DNA of 64,000 nt from Yimella lutea (GTDB lineage: Bacteria; Actinomycetota; Actinomycetes; Actinomycetales; Dermatophilaceae), in NCBI RefSeq assembly GCF_006715095.1, contig NZ_VFMO01000001.1:1922001-1986000 (forward strand), in the 5' to 3' direction. Every line of letters begins with the position of its first letter. Positions within the stretch are counted from its first letter, which is position 1. The position numbers and the translations under genes are program-made. The notes under the pieces were generated by a model. That model saw nothing but the letters and a program-made list of their open reading frames with translations, had not been told where the DNA came from and did not search any database. Of the stretch, positions 22,801 through 30,070 are shown one piece after another.

Positions 22801-24183
22801 CTCGTTGGCTGCCGCGTCGCTGGAGATGTAGACCGGCTGCTTGTCGTTCTCGGTGAAGCCGAGCAGCGCACCGGTCCTGTCGCCGCACATCGCGAGGTTC
22901 GGTGCCCCGGTGAAGGCCGCGGCTGTCGCCGGCAGGTCGCGCAGGTTGGGGTTGGATCGGACATTGGACCCAAGCATCATCTCGGCCAGCGCCTTCTCCT
23001 GGCGCTCAGTGAGCAGGCCGAGCTTCACTCGGGCCGTCTCACCACGCACGTCGTAGGACCCGCCTCGCGAACCGTTGAGCGCCGTAACGATCGAGCAGTC
23101 GATGATGCTCGGCAACGACAAGGTCGAACCGGAGTACAGGTCTTCCATCTGGCGCAGCGTTTCGAGCTTCTCGTCCTGCTCGGCGCGGTCCATCGCACCC
23201 TGAGAGCGCGACTCGTTGATGTCGGCCATCATCCGGCGGCGGCCGGAGCGCAGCTCGTTGCGGGTAATGTCCGTCGGTTCGACCTTGCCGCGCAGACTGA
23301 CCGCCTGAGCGCCGGCGCCGAGCAGCTCCGGGAAGAAATGCACCTCGGAGGAGTTGATGTCGCGCCAGTTGAAGTTGAAGGTGTCGAAGGCCGACATCGA
23401 CAGTGTGTGCGTCTGCCGCAGCTTCTTCCACTCCGGGGCCGAGCACGGCACCTTGTCCCGCTCGAGCCGGGCGGCGTCGGTGAGTGAACCGGGCGCGGTG
23501 AACATGTGCAGGTGGTCGGAGTGAACCAGGTAGGGCACGTCGGCGTTGCGACCCAGGTTCCACCACGAGTCCGCCAGGTGCAGCTGCTCACTAGTGGCCT
23601 CGATCATGCCGGCACGGGTCAGTGCAGCGGAGACCTTCTTGAAGTCCGCGGCGTACTCGGGAAGTTGCACGCCGACGTTCTGCAACGTGATCGCCTCGGT
23701 GAGCGCCTGCAGGGCGTAGTCCCAACCGGAACGGAAAGCCGAGTTACGCAGCCGGACCCCGAACAGCAGCAAGCGCTGGTCGACAGTCTTGCCGGAGAAC
23801 TGCTGGGCGAGGTAGGCCTTCAGCGGCTGCTTGTCGTCCGGGACGTACAACTTCGGCACGTTCACCAGCAGCATGTGGATGTCCCGGTAGTTGTGCTTGG
23901 ACATGCGCCGGTTCTTCGCCATCGACCGAGAGGTGAGCGCTTCGACCTCCTGGCAGGCCCGGAAGATCGGGGATCCGATGTCGACGGCGTCCTTCATCGA
24001 CCGCGCGGAAACGACGGGGCCGAGCGGCACACGGCGGTACAGCCAGACCTCGTTGTTGACCGTGACGATGACGCCGGAGGAGTAGACCTTCTTGACCTGA
24101 GTGGGCCAGTCCGGCTGGTCGTCGGTGATCGGCGAGTTCAGCTTCTTGGGCTTGCTGTTCTTGGGTGCGTTCTTGGTAGCCAT
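19810..24183 (-). CDS. VirB4/TraC-like conjugation ATPase interrupted by an intein
   Basis: A 1457-residue precursor. Residues 1-477 and 1055-1457 form a VirB4-like type IV secretion ATPase of about 880 residues. Walker A is split: GTGSGK (472-477) comes before the intein and T1055 (TMSLLNM) after it, restoring GTGSGKT on splicing. Walker B is VCHFDEAW, followed by RVLPILYTQR. Such ATPases sit at the inner face of the membrane and power DNA transfer. ATG 24183 has AAGGAGA upstream; the longer frame to 24456 is Arg/Pro nonsense over the neighbouring gene. It lies 20 bases after the TcpC-like gene and ends before a strong terminator. Confidence 0.9.
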   Translation of the reverse strand: MATKNAPKNSKPKKLNSPITDDQPDWPTQVKKVYSSGVIVTVNNEVWLYRRVPLGPVVSARSMKDAVDIGSPIFRACQEVEALTSRSMAKNRRMSKHNYRDIHMLLVNVPKLYVPDDKQPLKAYLAQQFSGKTVDQRLLLFGVRLRNSAFRSGWDYALQALTEAITLQNVGVQLPEYAADFKKVSAALTRAGMIEATSEQLHLADSWWNLGRNADVPYLVHSDHLHMFTAPGSLTDAARLERDKVPCSAPEWKKLRQTHTLSMSAFDTFNFNWRDINSSEVHFFPELLGAGAQAVSLRGKVEPTDITRNELRSGRRRMMADINESRSQGAMDRAEQDEKLETLRQMEDLYSGSTLSLPSIIDCSIVTALNGSRGGSYDVRGETARVKLGLLTERQEKALAEMMLGSNVRSNPNLRDLPATAAAFTGAPNLAMCGDRTGALLGFTENDKQPVYISSDAAANEDQLPMFLVAAGTGSGKLLDMSTTLPTPLGNTRVGDLKVGDEVLGRNGKITTITYLSPVNPNPDLYRITFSDGQTLDADFDHQWVVSSFKDRHRNNSGDHREAITRWEEKRAVADRVHDLAERLAADDTGASVTELHRLLDVELGALNPWSGPDAVRAALVMMDAPFVTRMQSKTATRHRTEPIVKIDPVVLWPVRELLEANISRWTTTSPGNAARWKDRIASRVAAAQSILADLDDGREETAAEIARMLRAHQGDFRQGAKAELATCGRAAGVQSRKGFREVTVPLGGHFTGQHPVNFYATNIALKSLAARLDQQLHNKPVTGVMEQRMTTGEMLAAGLKHAGTHSNFAIRLAEAIQLPEADLPLDPYILGAWLGDGTTGNGQFTSGTAGSCTDRCGVTDQEYLCRELERAGFTVGTCGVKTINVLGMRPALREAGVFADKRIPMAYLRGSYEQRLAVLQGLMDTDGSIGAEGACELTLCKQDLAHDALELTRSLGIKVAMREAEAAYTLTDPETGEKTRTVTGTRYRMVFTTNQEIFRLPRKREKLPLTVRDTQKWLYITDIQPIESVPGRCLTVADPDHVYLAGGFIPSSNTMSLLNMADQWARAGVPQIITDWKPGSDHSDTVRAAGGQCLKLSDLTSGDGVFDPLRFSHDVKAGLEYASSMLLEVSPWPEGSKKYESQLMVALDYGVKNGATCIGQALKIALDAKKASEDMVKPILDYAETSINFRACVGMDPQAEGLAVADGITYIFVGDSSLELPPMGKPATTMNQRIAAQLVRMAVFGSVMALAYRDGVCHFDEAWVLTNNSPEELDRIGRLVRQLRVLPILYTQRVSDAVNAGLTGFISRGLIMHIADREEALAACALFKLEPTEERLERITARSSLGKGTDAAEDSAGLNWNSLKALVMKSDDEGGPRIVKRGAVGIHIDLEGRAVPVVIDLPPDFLEMASTNPVDIARREAKKRLRLLSKDSAPIEATEPVIITAADEDADMFAAS
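21022..22752 (-). other. Class 3 intein with LAGLIDADG homing endonuclease
   Basis: A 577-residue insertion (residues 478-1054 of the ATPase). It begins LLDMSTTLPTPLG, with no Cys/Ser at position 1. Block B ends DADFDHQWVV (intein 61-69), block F has VPGRCLTVADPDHVYL (Cys557), and it ends FIPSSN followed by extein Thr. HQW plus block F Cys plus +1 Thr is the WCT signature of class 3 inteins, as in mycobacterial DnaB. Two LAGLIDADG motifs, ILGAWLGDG (353-361) and LQGLMDTDG (443-451), keep their acidic residues, so the endonuclease may be active. The 577-residue length allows a large extra region between splicing and endonuclease blocks. Confidence 0.92.
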
Positions 24184-24202
24184 GTTGGGTGGTCTCCTTG
24201 GA

Positions 24203-25363
24203 TCAGTTCGAGGAGGACGCGTCGGAGGTACTCGACGGCGCGGCCGGAGTGGAGGTGCCGCCGCCTGACGCGGACGGCGATCCGGTTCCGGTCGGGGCGC
24301 TGGTGTTCGCGGTGCCGCCGGGGTCGCCCTTCGTCGTGGGCTCCGAGGTCTCCGCTGACGGGGCGGTCGCGGTACCGAGCACGTTCGCAGGCACCGTGAT
24401 CGCGTTGACGTACGGCTTGAGCCGGGGCCCGGACCCAGGGGCACCCCAGGCGACAACCTGCGGCGCGGCCGTGTCGGCGCGCTGGATGAGGACGTCGAAG
24501 ATCATCGGGGTGACTTGCCCGCTGCTGCTGTTCGAGCGACCCGCCCAGGTCGGCTGGAGTTCGACGCGAGCGATCGTGCCGTCCTTGGTCGTCGCCATCG
24601 CGGACGCCGAGGCTGTGACCGAGGTGATGCCGGACAGCGCCAAGTAGGTGTGCGAGGAGTCGCCGTCACCGACAGCCACGCGCAGAGCGTCGGCATCGCC
24701 GGAGGTGTAAGCAGTCGCCCATGACTGCACAGCCGTCGAAACCGACGGTGTGACGTCGCCGCCCGGCTCCAGACCCGGCCACAGTTCGGTGCCGGCCCAT
24801 CCGTCGGTCGCGGCCTGCGGGATCGGAATGAGCGATGGACCGAACATGACCTGCGCTCCGCCGCGGGGGTCGACCGACACCTCGAGAGTGGCGGTGTACC
24901 CGCGTCCGGCGCCATCGAGAACGGTGAAGTTCTCCAACATCCGGCTGACCTTGGTCTTGTCATATCCGGGCTGCTTCACCGAACCGTCCCAGGACATGAT
25001 CTGTCCGCCGGGGAGCGGGGCGGGCACCGCGTCAAGCCAGGACTGTAGTGCCGAGGTGGCTGCGAACTTTCCAGGATCGTCCTCGACCTTGCCCATGTCA
25101 GCGATGCCGTTCGCCTTCAGTTCGGCGACCTCGTCCTGGTTGCTCGCGGCCAGGTTGGAGGCGTTCACCGAGCCGAGGCAGGAGACCGGGATCATCGACA
25201 AGGAGACGATGAGACCCCACTTGATGAGCTTGCCGCGCCGAATGTTCTTCTCGCGCAGGTCGAGGTCCGCGCGCGGCGCGGTCTCCATTTCACCGAACAG
25301 GTCACCGCCGTCTGCGATGTCCAGGTTCTCGGTGCCTGACTTCTTCTTGGTCAGCAGGGCCAT
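24203..25363 (-). CDS. TcpC/VirB8-like conjugation protein
   Basis: A 386-residue protein with a cytoplasmic N-terminus rich in Lys/Asp, one membrane segment (about residues 50-70, KWGLIVSLSMIPVSCLGSV) and an extracytoplasmic part. That part has two stretches resembling NTF2-like domains (ALQSWLDAVPAPL and VQSWATAYTSGDADALRVAV), then a Ser/Thr/Pro/Gly-rich tail. This is the layout of TcpC (Tn916 Orf13-like)/VirB8-type scaffold proteins. ATG 25363 has AAGGAGC upstream. It is adjacent to the VirB4-like gene, as in Gram-positive conjugation loci. The family call is from layout and context. Confidence 0.65.
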   Translation of the reverse strand: MALLTKKKSGTENLDIADGGDLFGEMETAPRADLDLREKNIRRGKLIKWGLIVSLSMIPVSCLGSVNASNLAASNQDEVAELKANGIADMGKVEDDPGKFAATSALQSWLDAVPAPLPGGQIMSWDGSVKQPGYDKTKVSRMLENFTVLDGAGRGYTATLEVSVDPRGGAQVMFGPSLIPIPQAATDGWAGTELWPGLEPGGDVTPSVSTAVQSWATAYTSGDADALRVAVGDGDSSHTYLALSGITSVTASASAMATTKDGTIARVELQPTWAGRSNSSSGQVTPMIFDVLIQRADTAAPQVVAWGAPGSGPRLKPYVNAITVPANVLGTATAPSAETSEPTTKGDPGGTANTSAPTGTGSPSASGGGTSTPAAPSSTSDASSSN

Positions 25364-25400
25364 GTGGGGTGGGCTCCTTGGTCGCGGGTGGGAAGGACGG

Positions 25401-26006
25401 TCAGCGCAGGGTGGACAGCACGGATTGCACGGTCTGCAGGTCGTCGTCGGACAAGCGGCCGGCGGCACGAGCCAGGTCACGGCCGACGTGCAAGTTGTCG
25501 CCGGTCGGGACGCGCTCAGACAGGTCAGGCAGGAAGATGCCGAGCAGCGACCAGACGCCGCGCAGCATCGGCTTGTCCTCGGCGATCCCAGCGGCAGCCA
25601 CCAGGGCGTCCATCGGGTCGTCAGCGCGCAGCTGGTCGATGAGTTCGGCGACGGCTGACGGGCTGGACGCTCCAGCCGGCGGCATGACGGCGGCGATCGT
25701 CACCGACTTGGCGTCCGCGGAGCAGCCGAGCAACGTCGCGGCCAACTGCAGGTGCGCGGACTCCATGTCGCGGAAGTCCTCGTACTTGTCCAGCGCTGCC
25801 ACGAGCTTGCGGCGCTGGGTGCGCTCCCGCTCGGCGGCAGCACGAGCCTGCTTCTGCTCCTCGGAGAACTCCCGGGCCTTGGTGGCCTTCTTCTTCGGCG
25901 CCTCGGTCTGCTCGACCTGCTGCGTCGACGCGTCGTCGGAAACGGGATCGGATCCGCGGTCGGACGCCGAACCGTAGGTGCTGTTGGGAAGGCTGTAATC
26001 GCTCAC
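25401..26006 (-). CDS. Hypothetical helical protein of the conjugation operon
   Basis: A 201-residue protein. The N-terminus is Ser/Asp-rich; a Lys/Arg/Glu coiled-coil-like stretch follows (APKKKATKAREFSEEQKQAR, then AAAERERTQRRKLV), and then a helical C-terminal half (SAVAELIDQLRADDPMDALV). GTG 26006 starts MSDYSLPNSTYG; the longer frame upstream crosses repeats and other genes. No domain is recognised. It precedes the TcpC-like gene by 37 bases. Confidence 0.55.
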   Translation of the reverse strand: MSDYSLPNSTYGSASDRGSDPVSDDASTQQVEQTEAPKKKATKAREFSEEQKQARAAAERERTQRRKLVAALDKYEDFRDMESAHLQLAATLLGCSADAKSVTIAAVMPPAGASSPSAVAELIDQLRADDPMDALVAAAGIAEDKPMLRGVWSLLGIFLPDLSERVPTGDNLHVGRDLARAAGRLSDDDLQTVQSVLSTLR

Positions 26007-26017
26007 ACCTGTTTCAT

Positions 26018-26181
26018 GGGCAACCTTTACGGAGCCAGGGTGCGGTTTCTGCCGGCGGTCGGAAGTTGCCCAGCCGGACGTAGTCCGGTGGGTAGATCCC
26101 GTTGAGCCAGGGTCGACCTTTGCGGGGGAGGGAGCTACCCACCGGCGCTTCACCTCCGTGGGCAACTTCCACGGAGCCAGG
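26018..26181. repeat. Repeat cluster: direct repeats plus two inverted repeats
   Basis: Two 22-base direct repeats (26018-26039 and 26160-26181, three differences, both ending ACGGAGCCAGG) flank a hairpin CCGGAC-GTA-GTCCGG (26074-26088). They also flank an 11-bp perfect inverted repeat CCGGTGGGTAG (26085-26095) / CTACCCACCGG (26135-26145). The cluster lies between two minus-strand conjugation-region genes. It could be an origin of transfer, an operator array or a duplicated leader region; nothing here decides between them. Confidence 0.55.
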
Positions 26182-26206
26182 CCTGTCAGGGCTGCGCCGT
26201 TGGTCA

Positions 26207-26383
26207 CTACCGGGGGATCGCCAGGTAGCCGACTCCGGCGCAGGTCCAGAGCGAGACGATGAACGCCGCAGTTGTTGCCCAGCGGGCGATGGCATGTGGG
26301 TGGTCTGCGTACTGCCGTGCCGCCCACCCGGACAAGGCCAACGAGGACAGAGCCGTCGCGGCGGCCCAGGCGAGGGATGTCAC
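26207..26383 (-). CDS. Small membrane protein, 58 residues
   Basis: GTG 26383 overlaps the stop of the upstream gene (GTGA). Two hydrophobic segments are present (SLAWAAATALSSLALSGWAA and ATTAAFIVSLWTCAGVGYL), separated by a short charged loop. It is translated with the 64-residue box-led gene upstream. Function unknown. Confidence 0.55.
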   Translation of the reverse strand: MTSLAWAAATALSSLALSGWAARQYADHPHAIARWATTAAFIVSLWTCAGVGYLAIPR

Positions 26384-26574
26384 TGCGCAGCGGAAGGCAG
26401 CTCGACCAGATCGCCGGGGCGATACACGATGTGCTGTCCGCGCAGGTGGGCCGCAGTGGGATTGGTGGCGGCGAGGTCGGCATCGAACAGGTCGGCCGGT
26501 TCGAGCCACAATCCGCGCCGGGCCCGGAGCCGTTCCACGGCGTTCACGGTTGTCGTTGAGCTGGTCGGTTCCAT
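26380..26574 (-). CDS. Small hypothetical protein led by the conserved box
   Basis: A 64-residue protein (MEPTSSTTTVNAVERLRARR, ending VYRPGDLVELPSAAQ). ATG 26574 follows the box with one extra base; the in-frame start at 26670 would run through the box and the divergent regulator gene. No family is recognised. Coupled to the small membrane protein downstream. Confidence 0.55.
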   Translation of the reverse strand: MEPTSSTTTVNAVERLRARRGLWLEPADLFDADLAATNPTAAHLRGQHIVYRPGDLVELPSAAQ

Positions 26575-26575
26575 G

Positions 26576-26591
26576 ATTCCCACGGTGCGAC
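26576..26591 (-). promoter_or_regulatory. GTCGCACCGT start-linked box
   Basis: GTCGCACCGTGGGAAT, then one base and ATG 26574 (17-base spacing). It lies between this gene and the divergent HTH regulator starting near 26623. Confidence 0.7.
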
Positions 26592-26622
26592 GTAGGGGCT
26601 GTCCCACCGTCTCCTGCGATGG

Positions 26623-26921
26623 TTGGACGCAGAGGTGGACGAGGACATGGCTGAAGAGATAGGACGGCACGGATCAGGTCCGGCCGGGGAACCCGGCCTG
26701 ACGTGGAACCTGCGGGTGCTGGCCGCCGAGCGGAAGATCTGGACGGCTGTCGATCTGCACCGCCGGTTGCTTGATGAGGGCGTCGGGATCAGTCACCCAC
26801 AGGCGAACCGAGTGCGCGGTCTGTTCCGATCCGGCTGCCGATCGAGCAACTGGCCGCGCTGTGCCGGATCCTGGAGTGCACGCCGAGCGACTTGCTGCTG
26901 CCGCGCGACGCAGTGAACTGA
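26623..26921 (+). pseudogene. XRE-family (Cro/C1-type) regulator with a frameshift
   Basis: The first frame gives TWNLRVLAAERKIWTAVDLH and LLDEGVGISHPQANRV, the N-terminal helices of a common actinobacterial Cro/C1-type regulator. The expected second half (RLPIEQLAALCRILECTPSD, then LLLPRDAVN and stop at 26919-26921) lies in the next frame, so one base is missing or extra at about 26815-26830. It is divergent from a box-led operon and just upstream of another box (26929). The intact protein would be a natural candidate regulator of the boxes, but this is inference. Confidence 0.7.
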
Positions 26922-26928
26922 CAGGTCC

Positions 26929-26944
26929 GTCGCACCGTGCCGGT
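26929..26944 (+). promoter_or_regulatory. GTCGCACCGT box upstream of a leadered gene
   Basis: GTCGCACCGTGCCGGT lies 33 bases before TTG 26978, with a GAAAGAAGG ribosome-binding site between. Like the site at 10454 it serves a gene with a short leader. Confidence 0.65.
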
Positions 26945-26977
26945 TGACTGTCCGTTTCTCGACGAAAGAAGGCCGCC

Positions 26978-27262
26978 TTGGACGCCGAAGGCCACCTGTA
27001 CGCCAACATCCAGCTCTTCACCGAGGGCGCCAACCTCGAGGTCGCGCTCGGCGACTTCCCAAGTATCCTCATCCAACCCTCGGACGACCAGCGCGGCGAT
27101 GAGAGTTCACTGTCCCTCGATGTCGCACTCAGCCAGCTGACCATCGAAGAGGCGGTCGGCATCCTGCGTGACCTCGCCGACGCAATGGAGAACGCCGAGG
27201 CCGTCAGCAGCGGCTCGGGGCAACAGGACGCTTCGGAGTCCGCTGAGTCCACCGAGGGCTGA
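26978..27262 (+). CDS. Hypothetical acidic protein
   Basis: A 94-residue acidic protein (MDAEGHLYANIQLFTEGANL, then LSQLTIEEAVGILRDLADAM, ending in a Ser/Glu tail). TTG 26978 has GAAAGAAGG about eight bases upstream. No membrane segment or domain is recognised. It appears to be the last gene of the box-controlled element before unrelated, fragmented DNA begins. Confidence 0.6.
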   Translation: MDAEGHLYANIQLFTEGANLEVALGDFPSILIQPSDDQRGDESSLSLDVALSQLTIEEAVGILRDLADAMENAEAVSSGSGQQDASESAESTEG

Positions 27263-27275
27263 CCTCGGCCACACC

Positions 27276-27965
27276 TGGTCGACCGACGGTGCGGCGGACC
27301 GCACTGATGTCCTTCATGCTGACGACACCATGCGCCTCCTTGTGCTTGAGCACGTGTCATTGCCTCGTCTCTCAAGCCTAGCGACGCCTGAGGTGGCGCG
27401 CATTCTTCCCCGTATCCCCGAGGTATATGCCTCCATTTTTGGCATCCGCTGCTGGCGAGGCGCCCAACCGGACCGCTCGGACGTTCAGGATTCGTACGAT
27501 AGCCTCGCCCGCTCCGCAACCTCTGAACTCCCGGGGGCGGCGACAGTGCTCGATATCCTCAGCGATCTGCCCGGGGTGGCGACTCACGGCGACGTCCAGC
27601 CCAATAACGTGCTTGCAGACGACCGCGATGTCTATGTCGTCGACTACGAGTCATACGGACCCAATCTGCCAGCCATCGATATCGCGCGCTTCGCGTGCAA
27701 CCCCGCATTCCACATGACACACGACCAGCGCAGCGAGCTCGCGAGAGAGATGTTCGCGCAGCTCGCAGTGTGTGGGTTCCCGGTCGCCAGCTACGAGCAG
27801 TACTCCGCCGCGTGCGTCTACTGGGCTGTCAGCTGCGCCAGCTACTTCCAGATGGTGTGCGGACGGACGGAGGCATCAGATACTGCGCTCCCCGAGTACG
27901 AGCTGCTCGCACCTCGTCCCCTTAAGGTCGCTGCTGAGACATGGGGTAACCAGTCAGCGTGGTAG
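27276..27965 (+). pseudogene. Aminoglycoside phosphotransferase-like kinase, N-terminus missing
   Basis: The frame reads TMRLLVLEHVSLPRLSSLA, then GVATHGDVQPNNVLADD with the catalytic HGDxxxxN loop, and VYVVDYESYGPNLPAIDIAR with the metal-binding Asp, as in APH/choline-kinase-like enzymes. The N-lobe that should precede it (nucleotide loop and Lys) is absent, because the upstream sequence belongs to the 26978 gene and its 3' spacer. ATG 27330 could start a shortened product. Probably a recombination scar at the end of the mobile element. Confidence 0.65.
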
Positions 27966-28450
27966 GACCTGACCAGACCTCCGACAGGCCCGGCACGGCA
28001 AGGTCAGGCTCAAGCAACTGACCCGGTGACCTCCAAGCCAAGGCCGGTCCAAGCGGGTAAAGGTGGTCAGGTCAGGTCTCGCGAAGGTAGCGTCAGGCAC
28101 GTCGAGGTCTTTCGGATAGCTGCGTGTAGGAGCCTCCATCATCGGAAGACTAGGACGCCTGCCCCCTGACTGAACGCGCCAGTCGCCGCTGCATCGGCTA
28201 CGCGTTGATACTTGAAGGGCACTGAGTGGCATGACCCGACGCCTACACTGACGGGCTCCTTGAGGGTTCTGTCTTCCGAGGGATCTGTCTGCTGCTCGGA
28301 GCAAGCAGGAGTAGTGGGGTGCCGACCGAACCCGCCATGACCTGATAGGAGCGTGACCCGCCGATTCAGCCCGGTTTCGTCAACGTGTTGTCTGACCGGT
28401 CCGGCCGACGCCTTCCATGGTGAACCGTTGGCAGGAAAGGGCACAACCTG
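27966..28450. other. Spacer before the IS110 remnant
   Basis: No convincing gene on either strand. It contains the inverted repeat GACCTGACCA (27966-27975) / TGGTCAGGTC (28064-28073) immediately after the kinase-like stop, which could be a terminator-like structure. The rest is presumably the left end of the IS110-type element plus flank. Confidence 0.4.
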
Positions 28451-29440
28451 ATGAATCAGCTAGTCGTCATCGCGGGTGTCGACACACACAAGGACACTCA
28501 TCACGCCGCGGTGATCACCGCGACAGGTCAGCACCTGGGTGCTGCGCAGTTCCCGACCACTACGGCTGGCTATCGAGCTTTGGCTGCCTTCATTGCCGGG
28601 TTCGGGACGGTGGACAAGGTGGGTGTCGAGGGCACCGGATCCTACGGCGCGGGTCTGGCCCGATATCTGAGCTCTGCTGGGGTGCCAGTGCTGGAGGTCT
28701 TGCGCCCAAGTCGGCAGATCCGCCGGATGCGTGGCAAGTCCGACGAGATCGATGCCTACGCCGCCGCGGAGACCGCGTTGGCCGGCACGAACTGTTCGGT
28801 CCCCAAGGACCGTGACGGACGCGTGGAGGCGATCCGTGTCGTGGCGACCGCCCGCAGGTCAGCCGTTGCCGCGACCACCGACGCGGTGCTGCAGATCCGG
28901 GACATCCTGGTCACCGCACCCGAGCCAGCCGACCTACTGATCGCCGCCGGCGAAAACCCCGACCGAATCAGCAGCGAGGCAGCCTTCGCCGCCCTGTGCG
29001 GCGCCTGCCCGGTGCCGGCCTCCTCTGGCAAGATCACCCGTCACCGGCTCAACCGCGGTGGCAACCGTTACGCGAACCGCGCCCTGCATCGCGTCGCCGT
29101 GTCCGGCTCCGCACCGACCAGCGCATCCGTGACTACACCGCCAGCAGACGAGCCGCGGGCAAGACCAGCAAAGAGATCCTGCGGTGCCTCAAGCGCGCGA
29201 TCGCACGAGAGGTTTACCACCTGCTCACGAACCCTCCAGAGCCGATCAGCACCACCCAGCTCCGCCCGCTGCGTCAGGCCGCCGGGATCACCATCGAGAC
29301 CGCCGCGCACGACCTGCACTGGTCCATGGCCACCGTCTCTCACATCGAACGCGGACACACCTCCGACCGCGCCGCGATCATCACCTACCGCAACTACCTC
29401 GCCACCCAGCAGCCACCCGGTTGCGCAATATAGGAGCATC
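28451..29440 (+). pseudogene. IS110-family transposase, internally deleted and frameshifted
   Basis: The N-terminal DEDD domain begins MNQLVVIAGVDTHKDTHHAA and continues to about 28925 (DILVTAPEP). The frame then jumps straight to the C-terminal domain (AGENPDRISSEAAFAALCGA, SSGKITRHRLNRGGNRYANR), so roughly 100 residues in between are missing. At about 29095 the match changes frame to RIRDYTASRRAAGKTSKEIL, and a C-terminal HTH tail ends at 29433. The sequence ATAGGAGCATC (29430-29440) marks the element's right end. It cannot encode a normal transposase. Confidence 0.8.
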
Positions 29441-29978
29441 CCTCATTTCGGAAGAGCCAGGATGTCGGTGGAGGACGTGCGCAACTCGCGATGGTTCGTG
29501 CCGAGGTGGTCCGCGACCAGGCGGGCCTGATCGAACTCGTCACCGAGCTCGGTCCCCATCGAAACGGTGGTCAGTTGTGCTCCGCACCGGACCGCGAGAG
29601 CTGCGACAGAGCTGGAGTCGATCCCGCCCGAGAGAACGGCGGTGGGTTGACGGTCGTGGCATAGGTCATCCACTGCACGGGCCAAGGTGTCACGGATGAG
29701 TCCGGGCATGCTGTGAATCGCCCCGGAGGGTCCGGAGACTTTCTCAAACGGTCAGCGCGGCGGTTTTCTGGGTTGTCTTGCGAGCGTAGTACGCCTGCTC
29801 AAGCTCGACGGGTGGGATGTCGCCGCAGTACTCGTACAGGCGCCGATGGTTGAACCAATCGACCATTCGGCGGTCGCGATCTCGACGTCATCGGCGCCTT
29901 TCCAGGGCTTGCCCCGCTTGATCAACTCGGTCTTGTACAACCCGTTGATCGACTCCGCTAACGCGTTGATGCTCCTAT
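29430..29978. repeat. 11-bp inverted IS110 right-end sequences
   Basis: ATAGGAGCATC (29430-29440) and GATGCTCCTAT (29968-29978) are perfect inverted copies. Each immediately follows an IS110-type transposase 3' end on its own strand, so they are the right ends of two elements facing each other across the asparagine-synthase and IS3 fragments. Confidence 0.65.
29443..29709 (-). pseudogene. Asparagine synthase-like fragment
   Basis: 88 residues read TLARAVDDLCHDRQPTAVLSGGIDSSSVAALA, written here as its two parts: the helix before and the PP-loop SGGIDSS of asparagine synthase-type amidotransferases. Then comes a typical ELGDEFDQARLVADHLGT segment. The N-terminal glutaminase domain and the rest of the synthetase domain are missing on both sides, cut by IS3 and IS110 ends. 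It may derive from asparagine synthase or from a lasso-peptide or other biosynthetic homologue. Confidence 0.75.
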
Positions 29979-29985
29979 GTCTGTC
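29712..29985 (-). pseudogene. IS3-family transposase OrfB, C-terminal fragment
   Basis: The minus strand reads NALAESINGLYKTELIKRGK and VEIATAEW, the last part of the DDE domain of IS3-family OrfB. After a one-base deletion at about 29855 the family-like end WFNHRRLYEYCGDIPPVELE continues in another frame to a stop at 29744-29746. The terminal sequence TGAATCGCCCCGGAGGGTCC around 29713 resembles an IS3 inverted repeat. Everything upstream of about 29985 is replaced by the second IS110 end. Confidence 0.75.
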
Positions 29986-30070
29986 AACGGGCCGGGATGG
30001 CGGCCCTGGGAGTGGGGTTGAGCAGGTGGTAGACCTCGCGGATGACGCGCACAGCGCACCGGTTACTCGG
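29968..30070 (-). pseudogene. Second IS110-type element, 3' tail
   Basis: On the minus strand the sequence reads RVIREVYHLLNPTP and stops, which resembles the REVYHLL segment at the end of IS110 transposases. It is followed by ATAGGAGCATC, the same right-end sequence as the other copy. Only about 30 codons are recognisable. Confidence 0.45.

Noticed and set aside
24184..24456. 91-residue N-terminal extension of the VirB4-like protein
   Set aside because: Arg/Pro-rich nonsense overlapping the TcpC-like gene; ATG 24183 has a good ribosome-binding site and a sensible N-terminus.
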